NCBI RefSeq assembly: GCF_034008315.1
Contig: NZ_CP125377.1
Coordinates: 4,834,501-4,898,500 of the forward strand
Length of the DNA: 64,000 nucleotides
Origin: Pseudomonas sp. P8_241
GTDB taxonomy: Bacteria > Pseudomonadota > Gammaproteobacteria > Pseudomonadales > Pseudomonadaceae
Direction: 5' to 3'
Position 1 is the first letter of the stretch, and every line of letters starts with the position of its first letter. The notes beneath the pieces are model-generated. The model searched no databases. It saw only the letters and a list, made by a program, of their open reading frames with translations, and had not been told where the DNA came from. This document shows positions 44,822 to 55,039 of this stretch, one piece after another. The position numbers and the translations under genes were made by a program.

Positions 44822-45994
44822 ATGAAACGCCCTCGACAGACCCGACGCACCCTGTTTGCAGTACTTTGCCTGATCCCCGTCATCGCCGTGGCTGCCTGGC
44901 AATTCATCCCGCCGGGCCGTGACCAGTTCGCCACCGTGCAGGTCACCCGCGCCGACATCGAAAGCAGCGTCACGGCTCTGGGCACCCTGCAACCGCGAAG
45001 CTATGTCGACGTCGGCGCCCAGGCGTCCGGGCAGATTCACAAGATCCACACGGAAGTCGGCGACGTGGTCAAGGAAGGCCAGTTGCTGGTGGAAATCGAC
45101 CCGTCCACGCAACAGGCCAAACTCGACGCGGGGCGTTTCTCCATCGAAAACCTCAAGGCACAGTTGCAGGAACAACGGGCGCAACACGAGCTCGCCCGGC
45201 AGAAGTTCCAGCGCCAACAAAACCTCGCCGCCGGCGGCGCCACCCGTGAAGAAGACGTGCAGACCGCCCAGGCCGAACTGCGCGCCACACAGGCTCGGGT
45301 CGACATGTTCCAGGCGCAGATCCGCCAGGCCGAAGCCAGCCTGCGCAGCGATCAGGCCGAACTCGGTTACACGCGAATCTACGCACCGATGGCCGGCACC
45401 GTGGTGGCGCTGGATGCCCGGGAAGGCCAGACCCTCAATGCCCAGCAACAGACACCGCTGATTCTGCGCATCGCCAAGCTGTCGCCGATGACGGTGTGGG
45501 CCGAAGTCTCGGAGGCCGACATCGGCCACGTCAAACCCGGCATGCATGCCTGGTTCACCACCCTCAGTGGTGGCAGCCGTCGCTGGAACAGCACCGTGCG
45601 ACAAATCCTGCCCGTACCGCCCAAGCCGCTGGACCAGACCAGCCAGGGCGGCGGCAGCCCCGCCAGCACCAACAAAAGCGGGAGCGCGCGCGTGGTGCTT
45701 TACACCGTGTTGCTGGACGTCGACAACGCCGACAACGCGTTGATGGCGGAAATGACCACCCAGGTATTTTTTGTCGCCGATCAGGCAAAAAACGTACTCA
45801 CCGCCCCCATCGCGGCCCTGCAAACCGGCGCACAGGCCAACGTGCAAACCGCTCAGGTGATCGCCCGCAACGGCAGCATCGAGCAGCGCGACGTGCGCAC
45901 CGGCATCAGTGACCGCTTGCGCGTGCAGATCCTCGACGGCTTGCAGGAAGGCGATCACCTGTTGATCGGTCCGGTCGACGGGAGTGGCGGCTGA
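44822..45994 (+). CDS. pvdR: Pyoverdine efflux membrane fusion protein (MacA-like)
   Basis: A 390-residue adaptor: N-terminal membrane anchor (FAVLCLIPVIAVAAWQF), barrel-sandwich segment SYVDVGAQASGQIHKIH, a long coiled coil (about 95-180), and YTRIYAPMAGTVVALDAREG. It joins the PvdT pump with the OpmQ channel to export or recycle pyoverdine. Its stop directly abuts the pvdT start. It is the first gene of pvdR-pvdT-opmQ. Confidence 0.92.
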   Translation: MKRPRQTRRTLFAVLCLIPVIAVAAWQFIPPGRDQFATVQVTRADIESSVTALGTLQPRSYVDVGAQASGQIHKIHTEVGDVVKEGQLLVEIDPSTQQAKLDAGRFSIENLKAQLQEQRAQHELARQKFQRQQNLAAGGATREEDVQTAQAELRATQARVDMFQAQIRQAEASLRSDQAELGYTRIYAPMAGTVVALDAREGQTLNAQQQTPLILRIAKLSPMTVWAEVSEADIGHVKPGMHAWFTTLSGGSRRWNSTVRQILPVPPKPLDQTSQGGGSPASTNKSGSARVVLYTVLLDVDNADNALMAEMTTQVFFVADQAKNVLTAPIAALQTGAQANVQTAQVIARNGSIEQRDVRTGISDRLRVQILDGLQEGDHLLIGPVDGSGG

Positions 45995-47968
45995 ATGCAG
46001 ACGCCCCTGATCGAACTGCTGGACATCCGCAAAGCCTATGGCGGCGGCGACGCGCCTGAGGTGCACGTGCTGCGCGGCATCGACCTGACGATCCATGCCG
46101 GTGAGTTCGTGGCCATCGTCGGCGCGTCCGGTTCCGGCAAGTCGACGCTGATGAACATACTCGGCTGTCTCGACCGACCGACCTGCGGCGAATACCGTTT
46201 CGCCGGGGAAAACGTCGCCGCCCTCGACAACGATGAACTGGCCTGGCTACGCCGGGAAGCCTTCGGTTTCGTGTTCCAGGGTTACCACCTGATTGCGTCC
46301 GCGTCGGCCCAGGAGAACGTCGAGATGCCGGCAATCTATGCAGGCTTGCCCGCCTCCGATCGCCACGCCCGCGCCGCCGCCCTGCTCGACCGTCTCGGGT
46401 TGGCCTCGCGTACCGGCAACCGCCCGCACCAGCTATCCGGCGGGCAACAGCAACGGGTGTCCATTGCCCGCGCCTTGATGAACGGCGGCCATATCATCCT
46501 CGCCGACGAACCGACCGGCGCCCTCGACAGTCACAGCGGCGCCGAAGTCATGGCCTTGCTCGACGAACTGGCCAGCCAGGGTCACGTGGTGATCCTCATC
46601 ACCCACGACCGCGAAGTCGCGGCCCGGGCCAAACGCATCATCGAAATTCGCGACGGCGAGATCATCAGTGACAGCGCCCGGGACAATCGCGCCGCGCAAC
46701 ATTCGGCCAACCCCGGCGCCTTGCAAGCCGTGGATCTGCGCAGGCGCCTGAGCGAAGGCGCGGAAGCCACCGGCGCCTGGAAAGGCGAGTTGGTGGATGC
46801 GGTGCAAGCGGCGTGGCGGGTGATGTGGATCAACAAGTTTCGCACCGCTCTGACGCTGCTGGGGATCATCATAGGCGTGGCCTCGGTGGTGGTGATGCTC
46901 GCCGTCGGTGAAGGCAGCAAGCGCCAGGTGATGGCGCAGATGGGGGCGTTCGGCTCAAACATCATTTACCTCAGCGGCTCGGCGCCCAATCCGCGCACGC
47001 CACTGGGCATTGTCACCCTCGACGACGTCGCGGCCATCGCCAGCCTGCCGCAGGTGATGCGGATCATGCCGGTCAACGGTCAGGAAGCCGGCGTGCGTTT
47101 CGGCAACCTCGACCACTTGAGCTACGTCGGCGGCAACGACACCAACTTCCCGGTGATCTTCAACTGGCCGGTGGTGGAAGGCAGCTATTTCACCCATGCC
47201 GATGAACAGAACGCAGCCGCCGTCGCGGTGATCGGCCACAAGGTGCGGACCAAGTTGCTCAAGGACGTGGCCAACCCGATTGGCCAATACATCCTGATCG
47301 AAAACGTGCCCTTCCAGGTGGTCGGCGTGCTCGCCGAAAAAGGCGCCAGTTCGGGTGATTCCGACAGCGACGACCGCATCGCCATCCCCTACTCCGCTGC
47401 GAGCGTGCGCCTGTTCGGCACGCACAACCCCGAGTACATCGCCATCGCCGCGGCTGATGCGCGCAAGGTCAAGGAAGCGGAACAGGCCATCGAACAGCTG
47501 ATGTTGCGCCTGCATAACGGCAAGAAGGATTTCGAACTGACCAACAACGCGGCGATGATCCAGGCCGAGGCGCACACGCAAAATACCCTGTCGCTGATGC
47601 TCGGCTCGATTGCCGCGATTTCGCTGCTGGTGGGCGGGATCGGCGTGATGAACATCATGCTCATGACCGTGCGCGAGCGCACCCGCGAGATCGGTATCCG
47701 CATGGCCACCGGTGCTCGCCAGCGGGACATCCTGCGCCAGTTCCTCACCGAAGCGGTGATGCTCTCGGTGGTTGGCGGACTCACCGGGATCGCCCTGGCG
47801 TTGATCGTCGGCGGCGCGCTGATGCTCAGTGAAGTGGCCGTCGCGTTTTCCTTGATAGCGGTGCTGGGCGCCTTCGGCTGCGCCCTGATCACCGGTGTTG
47901 TCTTCGGCTTCATGCCGGCCCGCAAAGCTGCCCGACTCGACCCGGTCACGGCCCTTACCAGTGAATGA
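45995..47968 (+). CDS. pvdT: Pyoverdine efflux ABC transporter (MacB-like, ATPase-permease fusion)
   Basis: A 657-residue protein with an N-terminal ATPase (Walker [10 protein letters not shown] near 45-53, signature LSGGQQQR, Walker B ILADEP) and a C-terminal FtsX/MacB permease with four spans, including [20 protein letters not shown] and a large periplasmic domain. With PvdR and OpmQ it forms the ATP-driven pyoverdine export and recycling complex. Confidence 0.94.
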   Translation: MQTPLIELLDIRKAYGGGDAPEVHVLRGIDLTIHAGEFVAIVGASGSGKSTLMNILGCLDRPTCGEYRFAGENVAALDNDELAWLRREAFGFVFQGYHLIASASAQENVEMPAIYAGLPASDRHARAAALLDRLGLASRTGNRPHQLSGGQQQRVSIARALMNGGHIILADEPTGALDSHSGAEVMALLDELASQGHVVILITHDREVAARAKRIIEIRDGEIISDSARDNRAAQHSANPGALQAVDLRRRLSEGAEATGAWKGELVDAVQAAWRVMWINKFRTALTLLGIIIGVASVVVMLAVGEGSKRQVMAQMGAFGSNIIYLSGSAPNPRTPLGIVTLDDVAAIASLPQVMRIMPVNGQEAGVRFGNLDHLSYVGGNDTNFPVIFNWPVVEGSYFTHADEQNAAAVAVIGHKVRTKLLKDVANPIGQYILIENVPFQVVGVLAEKGASSGDSDSDDRIAIPYSAASVRLFGTHNPEYIAIAAADARKVKEAEQAIEQLMLRLHNGKKDFELTNNAAMIQAEAHTQNTLSLMLGSIAAISLLVGGIGVMNIMLMTVRERTREIGIRMATGARQRDILRQFLTEAVMLSVVGGLTGIALALIVGGALMLSEVAVAFSLIAVLGAFGCALITGVVFGFMPARKAARLDPVTALTSE

Positions 47969-47975
47969 TCTCTCC

Positions 47976-49385
47976 ATGAAGCCGCTCTCGATCAAGCCGT
48001 CACTCAGCCTGCTGACCGTGTGCCTGTTGCTCAGTGCCTGCGGCAGCCCGGCCGAGCGCCCGGACAGCGGCATCCAGCCGCCCGCCGCCTGGCAATCGCC
48101 CCACACGGCGAGTGCCGCTCACGACAACACGCAATGGTGGAACCGCTTCGGCAGCCCGCAACTGGGACGCCTGATCGAAGAGGCCCGGCTTGGCAGTTAC
48201 GACCTCGCCGCAGCCATCGCCCGGGTGCGCCAGGCGCGGGCGGACACGGTGATTGCCGGTGGCTCGCAACTGCCCGAGGTCAAGGCGGCGGTGAATGCCA
48301 ATCGCGAGAAGCTGCTGCGCGGCGATGGCTATAGCCAACTCGATGCCGATGACAGCAACAAGGCAGTGGATTACTTCGACGCCAGCCTCACGGCCAGTTA
48401 TGAAATCGATTTCTGGGGCGGCCAGCGCGCCAGCCGGGACAGTGCGCAGTTCGCTTTGAAAGCCAGCGAGTTCGATCAGGCCACGGTGGAATTGACACTG
48501 CTCAGCGGAGTCGCCAACGGCTACGCGCAAGCCCTGTCGCTCCAGGAACAGCGCCGCATCGCCGAGCTGAACCTGGCCAATGCCCAACGCGTGCTGAAAC
48601 TGGTGCAGACCCGTTTTGACTCCGGCTCCGCCACGGCCCTGGAACTGGCGCAGCAAAAAAGCCTGGTGGCCGCACAACAACGGCAATTGCCGCTGGTGCA
48701 GCAACTGGCCCAAGACGCGCGCGTCAGCCTCGCCCTTCTCCTCGGCCGCCCGGTACAGGAGCTGTCATTGGGACAGGAGCATTTCGATCAACTGACCTGG
48801 CCGGTCATCGATGCGGCAATACCCAGCCAATTGCTCAGCCGTCGTCCAGACATCGCCCGGGCCGAAGCCCAACTGGCTTCGGCACAAGCCGATGTCACCG
48901 TGGCCCGCGCCGCGATGCTGCCGAGCGTGACCCTGAGCGCCCAAATCGGCTCCGGCGCCGACAGTGCCAGCGACATTCTGCGCAGTCCGTTCTACAACCT
49001 GTCTGCCGGATTGCTCGCGCCGGTTTTCAACAACGGCCGTCTCGGCGCCCAGCGCGACAAGGCCACGGCCCGGCAGGAGGAACTGCTGGAGACTTACCGT
49101 GGCGCGATCATCAACGGTTTTGCCGACGTCGAGAAAGCCCTCAATAGCATTCGCGGGCTCGACGCACAGCGTCAGTGGCAGGGTGAGGAACTGAGTCAGG
49201 CACAAACGGCGTTCAACATTGCGCAGAGCCGTTATCAGGCTGGGGCCGAGGATTTGCTGATCGTGCTGGAGACCCAACGCACATTGTATGCGGCGCAGGA
49301 TTTGAACGTGCAACTGCGGCTGTCGCGGATGCAGGCGAGTATTGCGTTGTACAAGGCGCTTGGGGGTGGGTGGCAGGTTCTGTAA
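47976..49385 (+). CDS. opmQ: Outer-membrane efflux lipoprotein of the pyoverdine pump
   Basis: A 469-residue TolC-type outer-membrane factor. The N-terminal lipoprotein signal ends in LLLSAC, the lipidated cysteine being near residue 21. The body has two repeated helical halves typical of NodT-type channels (e.g. SYDLAAAIARVRQARADTV; LSRRPDIARAEAQLASAQAD). The ATG at 47976 is preferred; a GTG five codons upstream overlaps the pvdT stop. Third gene of the efflux operon. Confidence 0.92.
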   Translation: MKPLSIKPSLSLLTVCLLLSACGSPAERPDSGIQPPAAWQSPHTASAAHDNTQWWNRFGSPQLGRLIEEARLGSYDLAAAIARVRQARADTVIAGGSQLPEVKAAVNANREKLLRGDGYSQLDADDSNKAVDYFDASLTASYEIDFWGGQRASRDSAQFALKASEFDQATVELTLLSGVANGYAQALSLQEQRRIAELNLANAQRVLKLVQTRFDSGSATALELAQQKSLVAAQQRQLPLVQQLAQDARVSLALLLGRPVQELSLGQEHFDQLTWPVIDAAIPSQLLSRRPDIARAEAQLASAQADVTVARAAMLPSVTLSAQIGSGADSASDILRSPFYNLSAGLLAPVFNNGRLGAQRDKATARQEELLETYRGAIINGFADVEKALNSIRGLDAQRQWQGEELSQAQTAFNIAQSRYQAGAEDLLIVLETQRTLYAAQDLNVQLRLSRMQASIALYKALGGGWQVL

Positions 49386-49405
49386 TCGTTGTCGTTAGTG
49401 AGTAC

Positions 49406-49635
49406 GCCTTCGCGGGCAAGCCCGCTCCTACAGTGATTTTTTGTTGCCCGGAAATTTCGAGTACACCCACGGCCCCTGTAGGAGCTGGCTTGCCAGCGAA
49501 GAGGCCGGCCTATCCAACATCAACATTGCCTGCCAGGACGCCTTCGCGGGCAAGCCCGCTCCCACAGTGGTTTTTGTTGTTCGCAAATTTCACGCACACC
49601 CAAGGACCCTGGGGGAGCTGGCTTGCCAGCGATTG
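49406..49635. repeat. Tandem REPIN array, ~1.8 copies of a 134-bp unit
   Basis: The segment GCCTTCGCGGGCAAGCCCGC recurs at 49406 and 49540 (period 134). Each copy is followed by GTAGGAGCTGGCTTGCCAGC (the second copy reads GGGGGAGCTGG). It lies between the convergent opmQ and pvdP genes. Confidence 0.85.
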
Positions 49636-49650
49636 AACGATTACGCGGTA

Positions 49651-51270
49651 TCAAACCGGAGTTTGCCTGGCTTCCAGATGGCGGGCATACCACGGCCGCT
49701 GCGGTATTTTTCGGAACAAGCCCTTCAACTTTGTCTCGTCCTCGCCAAAGGTGATGCGCAACGCCAGCTTCATGGTTTCCGGGTCCATTTCCACAGACTG
49801 ACCCGCTCGCAACCCCGGTGTGGTGCTGCAACCGTGGGTGATCGGCCCCAGCCACGGGTCGTCGATCTCGACCCAGCGCCCCGGCGCAAACCATTGCACA
49901 CCGTTGACCTGCAACCGACTGACCTGCCCCGGATGGAAGCGCTCATGGGCGCGAAACCAGTCTTCCAGGCGATCGTCGATCCAGCCATGGAAGTGCCAGA
50001 ACACCGGGCTGACATGGGAGGAAAACGGGTCACCGAGAAAATCGTTTTCCGGCGCAAACCAGCGTGCGGAAAAGTCCGAGGGATCCCGGGCGAACGGCAC
50101 CGGTTGGCCGTTCGAGGGATCGCGCGGCACAGAAGCCCAGCGCATGTGCAGCCAGTCGTGCAGGCCCAGTTCGACCTCTGAACCGAACTGACCCAACGTC
50201 AGCTTCGACAGGTAACGCGGGTCGCGGTAGCGCGATTCCCAGACCTGGAAGTTGCTGTGGTAGGTCTCGGCGGTCTTGATGTCGCTGACCCACTGCGTGT
50301 ACTCGTCATCGTCTTCGGCCAGCCAGGTCGGCGGCAGCGACGTGCCGTCGTGGTTGTCGAAGTAGCGGGCGAAGCCGAGCCGGTCCCGCGCCAGTTCCGG
50401 CTGCGGTAACGGGAAATGCGTCCAGGACGGCAGGTCCTGCATCGTGCGCGCCGTGCCGAGCATGTGCCGGTGCATGAAGAAAAAGTCCACGCCCGAGCCG
50501 TTGCGATCCTTGCGCTCGCCACGGGCATCGCGCTCCTTGTCACGCGGGCCGGGTTGCCAGCCGATGCCGCGCAAGGCTGCGCGCTGGTCTTCGGACAGCT
50601 TGTGCCATTTGTCCCGGGAGGCATGCCAGAGCTGGTGAAACAGCCGGTGTTCCGGGGAAACCAGCCACGCCAGCAAGGTCGGGTTGAGCCCTGTGCGCTC
50701 GCGCGCTTCGGGGAACACGCGCTTGACCGCAATGAAGCGATTGTCCTGGGAGGTCAGCATCAGCGGACGATCCAGGTTCAGCACGCGACCACTGAGGGTG
50801 CGGCTGCCAGCGTTACCGAAACCGCCCCAGACCTCGTCCAGGGTCATGTCGAATTCGTAGGCGCAGCTGCCGTTGGCACTGACCAGCCGCCAACTCAACT
50901 GCGCCGGATTCGTCCCGGAAAGATCGCCGAGCACGCGCAAACGGGGTTCTTCGCTGCTGCGCAAACGCTCGGCTGTGTCGAGGAAACCGCTGACACCACG
51001 ACCTTTGTGCCCGATGTCGAGAAACACTTCCAGGCCCTCCAGCGGCAAACCCTCGATACCGGCGTCACGCCCTTCAAAGCGAATCTTCCAGACGCCGCGC
51101 AAGGTATCCGCCAGCCGCTGGCCCGCGACATCCGCCACATCGAACGACGCTTCGCCGGGTGTGATCGTCGGGTCCGCTCTGGTCAACTCGCGATGTCCGT
51201 AATACACCGCAGGCAGGGCAGCACCGGTCAGCGCCACACCTGCGAGGAACCATCGTCGAGAAATCGTCAT
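49651..51270 (-). CDS. pvdP: Tat-exported tyrosinase-type pyoverdine maturation enzyme
   Basis: A 539-residue periplasmic oxidase that forms the dihydroxyquinoline chromophore from ferribactin. The twin-arginine signal is TISRRWFLAGVALTG. Copper-histidine motifs FFFMHRHMLGTAR and WHFHGWIDDRLEDW are present. The start is MTISRR at 51268-51270; upstream in-frame residues would bury the Tat signal. It has its own PvdS box and is divergent from pvdM. Confidence 0.93.
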   Translation of the reverse strand: MTISRRWFLAGVALTGAALPAVYYGHRELTRADPTITPGEASFDVADVAGQRLADTLRGVWKIRFEGRDAGIEGLPLEGLEVFLDIGHKGRGVSGFLDTAERLRSSEEPRLRVLGDLSGTNPAQLSWRLVSANGSCAYEFDMTLDEVWGGFGNAGSRTLSGRVLNLDRPLMLTSQDNRFIAVKRVFPEARERTGLNPTLLAWLVSPEHRLFHQLWHASRDKWHKLSEDQRAALRGIGWQPGPRDKERDARGERKDRNGSGVDFFFMHRHMLGTARTMQDLPSWTHFPLPQPELARDRLGFARYFDNHDGTSLPPTWLAEDDDEYTQWVSDIKTAETYHSNFQVWESRYRDPRYLSKLTLGQFGSEVELGLHDWLHMRWASVPRDPSNGQPVPFARDPSDFSARWFAPENDFLGDPFSSHVSPVFWHFHGWIDDRLEDWFRAHERFHPGQVSRLQVNGVQWFAPGRWVEIDDPWLGPITHGCSTTPGLRAGQSVEMDPETMKLALRITFGEDETKLKGLFRKIPQRPWYARHLEARQTPV

Positions 51271-51315
51271 TGCCCTACCTGTGTCAGCCATGGAGCAGGC
51301 TTTATCCAAGCTAGA

Positions 51316-51339
51316 ACGTTTGTTGTGCCGACAAATTTA
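51316..51339 (-). promoter_or_regulatory. PvdS iron-starvation box of pvdP
   Basis: TAAAT-N16-CGT on the minus strand, exact, 45 bp before the pvdP start. Confidence 0.88.
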
Positions 51340-51350
51340 ACGGCTTCACT

Positions 51351-51375
51351 GTAGGAGCTGGCTTGCCAGCGAAGA
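51351..51375. repeat. Single REP half-element between divergent pvdP and pvdM promoters
   Basis: GTAGGAGCTGGCTTGCCAGC followed by GAAGA. It sits between the two PvdS boxes (11 bp from one, 16 bp from the other). Confidence 0.75.
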
Positions 51376-51391
51376 GGCCGGCACAAACACC

Positions 51392-51415
51392 TAAATTCTC
51401 AGCCCGTCCACTCGT
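51392..51415 (+). promoter_or_regulatory. PvdS iron-starvation box of pvdM-pvdN-pvdO
   Basis: TAAAT-N16-CGT, exact, 61 bp before the pvdM start. Confidence 0.88.
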
Positions 51416-51476
51416 TCCCCCCAGATAGCAAAGGCCCCGCGCCTGCACCCTGACGGCGAACCCGACTGAGACGGCA

Positions 51477-52826
51477 ATGACAAAACCACGTTCGAAAAAG
51501 GCTCTTTTCATTGGCCTGCCGCTGGCCCTGACGATCAGCGCGGGTGCCGGTTACATGGCTTGGGATTATTGGTTCAAGGACAATCCCGGCTACCCGGTCA
51601 AGGTGATGAAACAGGCCGATGCCTTGCAGGAACGCATCCTCTCATTCGACAGCCATATCACCGTGCCGATGGATTTCGGTACCGCCGGCAACGAAGTCGA
51701 CAAGGACGGCGAAGGCCAGTTCGACCTGGTCAAGACCGGCCGCGGTCGTTTGTCTGGCGCAGCGCTGACGATCTTCGGCTGGCCGGAAATCTGGAACGGT
51801 CCCAACGCGCCGCATCGCCCCACTGCCGGCTTCATCGACGAGGCCCGGCATGAGCAGGAAACCCGCTACAAGATCATCAGTGCAATGGTCCGCGACTTTC
51901 CCAATCAGGTGGCCATTGCCTACACCCCCGACGATTTTCGCCGTCTGCACGGCGAAGGCAAATTCGCGATTTTCATGAGCATGCTCAACGCCTACCCGCT
52001 GGGCAATGACCTCAACGCACTCGACAAGTGGGCGGCCCAGGGTATGCGCATGTTTGGCTTCAGCTATGTGGGCAACAACACCTGGGCCGACTCATCGCGA
52101 CCGCTACCATTCTTCAATGATTCACGGGACGCCCTCGGCGGGCTTTCGGACATCGGCAAGCAAGCGGTGCAGCGCCTCAACGACCTGGGCGTGATCATCG
52201 ATGTGTCGCAGATGTCGACCAGGGCCCTGGAGCAAGTGGCGCAACTGAGTCGCACGCCGATGGTCGCCTCCCACTCGGCGCCCCGCGCCCTGGTGGACAT
52301 CCCGCGCAACCTCAGCGACCAGGAAATGCAGCTGATCAGGAACAGCGGCGGCGTGGTGCAGATTGTCGCTTTCCCAACCTACATCCGCCCACTGAGCCAG
52401 GCCACCCAGGACAAACTCAACGCCCTGCGAGCGCGCTTCGACCTGCAACCTTTGCAAGGCCTGGAAATGGCGCTGATGCCCGGCGACCCGGTCATCACCG
52501 TCTGGCCGGAGCAGCGTTTCGGCGAGTACGCCAGCCAGCTCTATTCGATCCTCGACGAAGAGCCCAAGGCCACCCTCAAGGATTACGGCGACGCCATCGA
52601 TTATGCCGTGAAGAAAATCGGCATCGACCACGTAGGCATCAGCTCCGACTTCAACGACGGTGGCGGTCTCGATGGCTGGAAAGACGTCAGCGAGGCCCGC
52701 AACGTGACCGCCGAGCTGATCAGCCGCGGCTACGGCGAAGCCGACATCGCCAAGCTTTGGGGCGGCAACTTCCTGCGGGTCTGGGATCAGGTACAGAAGT
52801 CCTCCCGGCCCGTCGTCCAGAACTGA
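51477..52826 (+). CDS. pvdM: Periplasmic dipeptidase-like pyoverdine maturation protein
   Basis: A 449-residue protein of the renal-dipeptidase family with an N-terminal anchor (ALFIGLPLALTISAGAGYMAW). The first metal motif is SFDSHITVPMD, with one His rather than the usual HxD; later IDVSQMSTRA and VASHSAPRAL are in place. In P. aeruginosa PvdM is needed for periplasmic chromophore maturation, so it may be a non-peptidase. It begins the pvdMNO operon, 30 bp before pvdN. Confidence 0.92.
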   Translation: MTKPRSKKALFIGLPLALTISAGAGYMAWDYWFKDNPGYPVKVMKQADALQERILSFDSHITVPMDFGTAGNEVDKDGEGQFDLVKTGRGRLSGAALTIFGWPEIWNGPNAPHRPTAGFIDEARHEQETRYKIISAMVRDFPNQVAIAYTPDDFRRLHGEGKFAIFMSMLNAYPLGNDLNALDKWAAQGMRMFGFSYVGNNTWADSSRPLPFFNDSRDALGGLSDIGKQAVQRLNDLGVIIDVSQMSTRALEQVAQLSRTPMVASHSAPRALVDIPRNLSDQEMQLIRNSGGVVQIVAFPTYIRPLSQATQDKLNALRARFDLQPLQGLEMALMPGDPVITVWPEQRFGEYASQLYSILDEEPKATLKDYGDAIDYAVKKIGIDHVGISSDFNDGGGLDGWKDVSEARNVTAELISRGYGEADIAKLWGGNFLRVWDQVQKSSRPVVQN

Positions 52827-52856
52827 TTTTTACTTTTGCCAAAGCGAACCGAATCC

Positions 52857-54137
52857 ATGACCAACCGTCGTTCATTCCTCAAGCAGGCCGGCATCCTCGC
52901 CGCTGGCATCCCCCTGGCCTCGGCCGTGAACCTGCCGGCACTGGCCGCCACTCCCGCACCGCTGCCCAAGGACAAATGGGACCAGTTGCGCCAGTTGTTC
53001 ACCCAGGACCCGAACTACCTGCATTTCGCCAACTTCCTGGTGACCTCGCACCCGCATCCAGTGCGTGAAGCCATCGAAATGCACCGCGTCAACCTTGACC
53101 GCAACCCAGGCCTGGCCATGGATTGGCATCGTGGCGAAACCGAGAAACGCGAGGAAGAAGTGCGCGTCTGGGCCGGTCGCTACTTGAAGGCCAAGCCGTC
53201 GCAGATCGCCCTGACCGGCAGCACCACCGAAGGCCTGGCGATGATTTACGCCGGCATCCACGTGCGCTCGGATCAGGAAATTCTCACCAGCGAACACGAG
53301 CACTATGCCGCCAACACAGTCTTGGAATATCGCACCCAGAAGGACGGCACCCAGGTCCGCAAAATCAAACTGTTCGAAGACCCGTACAAGGTCTCCACCG
53401 CTGAGGTACTGGCCGCGATTGAAAGCAACATTCGCCCCGAAACCCGCGTGCTGGGCATGACGTGGGTGCATTCCGGCAGCGGCGTGAAACTGCCCATCGG
53501 CGAGATCGGCAAACTGGTGGAAGCGAAAAACCGTGGCCGCGCCGACAAGGACCGCATCCTCTATGTGGTCGATGGCGTGCACGGCTTTGGCGTGGAGAAC
53601 GTCGACTTTCCCGACATGCACTGCGATTTTTTCATTGCCGGCACCCACAAATGGATGTTCGGCCCACGGGGCACCGGGATCATCTGCGCCCGCTCCGACG
53701 AGCTCAAGGACGTCACCCCGACCATACCGACTTTCTCCGAAGCGACGCAGTTTTCGACGGTGATGACCTACGGTGGCTATCACTCCTTCGAACACCGCTG
53801 GGCGCTGACCGAGGCCTTCAAGCTGCACCTGGAACTGGGCAAGGCTGATGTCGCGGCGCGTATCCACCAGATCAACAGCTACCTGAAAAAACGTCTGCAA
53901 GCGCACCCGTCGGTAGAGCTGGTGACGCCGTTGTCGCCTGAGTACTCCGCCGGTTTCACCTTCTTCCGCATCAAGAACCGGGACTGTGAGGAAGTCGCCA
54001 ATTACCTGATGGACCAGCGCGTGGTGTGCGACGCCGTTGACCGGGATGTCGGGCCGATCATTCGTGTCTCGCCGGGGTTGCTCAATACCCAAGCGCACAT
54101 CGACCGCCTGATGGAACTGCTGGCCAACCAGGTCTGA
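52857..54137 (+). CDS. pvdN: Tat-exported PLP enzyme modifying the pyoverdine side chain
   Basis: A 426-residue class V aminotransferase-fold enzyme with a twin-arginine signal (MTNRRSFLKQAGILAAG). The Schiff-base lysine is in FIAGTHKWMFGPRG. It converts the glutamate side chain of ferribactin to succinamide in the periplasm. The ATG at 52857 is selected because it starts the Tat signal; the frame upstream begins with a TTG. pvdO follows 16 bp later. Confidence 0.93.
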   Translation: MTNRRSFLKQAGILAAGIPLASAVNLPALAATPAPLPKDKWDQLRQLFTQDPNYLHFANFLVTSHPHPVREAIEMHRVNLDRNPGLAMDWHRGETEKREEEVRVWAGRYLKAKPSQIALTGSTTEGLAMIYAGIHVRSDQEILTSEHEHYAANTVLEYRTQKDGTQVRKIKLFEDPYKVSTAEVLAAIESNIRPETRVLGMTWVHSGSGVKLPIGEIGKLVEAKNRGRADKDRILYVVDGVHGFGVENVDFPDMHCDFFIAGTHKWMFGPRGTGIICARSDELKDVTPTIPTFSEATQFSTVMTYGGYHSFEHRWALTEAFKLHLELGKADVAARIHQINSYLKKRLQAHPSVELVTPLSPEYSAGFTFFRIKNRDCEEVANYLMDQRVVCDAVDRDVGPIIRVSPGLLNTQAHIDRLMELLANQV

Positions 54138-54153
54138 CTGAGCGAGAGCCAAT

Positions 54154-55026
54154 ATGAAAATCCCCCTGAAAAAACTCGGCGCCCTGACGCTGTTGGCCGT
54201 ACTCGGCAGCGCTTTGCCCGGCCTCGCCCAGGCCTACACCGCGCCATTGCCCGGCAAGGTCTTCAAGGATTGCCGTAACTGCCCGGAAATGGTGGTGTTG
54301 CCCGCCGGCACCTTCAGCATGGGCACCCCGGACGACGAGGTCGGCCGCGAACCTGATGAAGGCCCGATGCATGCGGTGACGTTCGACAAACCCTTCGCCA
54401 TGAGCCGCTACCAGATCACCGCCAGCGAATGGGACCAGTACATGAAGGAAACCGGAGTCACCCTGCCCGATGGCGACACCCGCCCCGGTCGCGAATGCAT
54501 CAACAGCAAACCACGCTACCCCCAGGGCCCGCGCCAGCCAGCGGTGTGCATGAACTTCGCCGAGGTCAGCGCCTATGTCGCGTGGCTCTCGATGAAAACC
54601 GGTCAGCACTACCACATCGTCAGCGAGGCCCAGCGCGAATACGCGGCCCGCGCCGGCTCAACCGGGCCGTTCCCCTTCCCGTTCGACCCGGGCACCGAGT
54701 ACAGCATCGCCACCCACGCCAACACCTACGGCCCGGTCGATGGCTACAGCTACAGCTCGCCGTTCGGCAGCTACCCACCCAACGCCTTCGGCATGTACGA
54801 CATGCACGGCAACGTCTACGAGTGGATCGCCGACTGCTACCACCCGGACTACGTTGGCGCGCCCACCGATGGCAGCGCCTGGACTGAACCGAACTGCGAC
54901 ACCCTGCGCATCCGCGGCAACGACTGGGGCGAAGCACCGGTGTTTTCGCGCTCGGGCAACCGCAACGACATCGATCCACAAACCCGTGGCGACTGGATTG
55001 GTTTCCGCGTTGTGCGCACGCTCTAA
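54154..55026 (+). CDS. pvdO: FGE-sulfatase-domain pyoverdine maturation protein
   Basis: A 290-residue exported protein (signal peptide LGALTLLAVLGSALPGLAQA) with a formylglycine-generating-enzyme/SUMF fold: MVVLPAGTFSMGTPDDE, YQITASEWDQYMKET and NAFGMYDMHGNVYEWIADCY are all hallmark segments. It completes chromophore oxidation in the periplasm. Last gene of pvdMNO. Confidence 0.94.
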   Translation: MKIPLKKLGALTLLAVLGSALPGLAQAYTAPLPGKVFKDCRNCPEMVVLPAGTFSMGTPDDEVGREPDEGPMHAVTFDKPFAMSRYQITASEWDQYMKETGVTLPDGDTRPGRECINSKPRYPQGPRQPAVCMNFAEVSAYVAWLSMKTGQHYHIVSEAQREYAARAGSTGPFPFPFDPGTEYSIATHANTYGPVDGYSYSSPFGSYPPNAFGMYDMHGNVYEWIADCYHPDYVGAPTDGSAWTEPNCDTLRIRGNDWGEAPVFSRSGNRNDIDPQTRGDWIGFRVVRTL

Positions 55027-55039
55027 TCCCTCCCCAACC

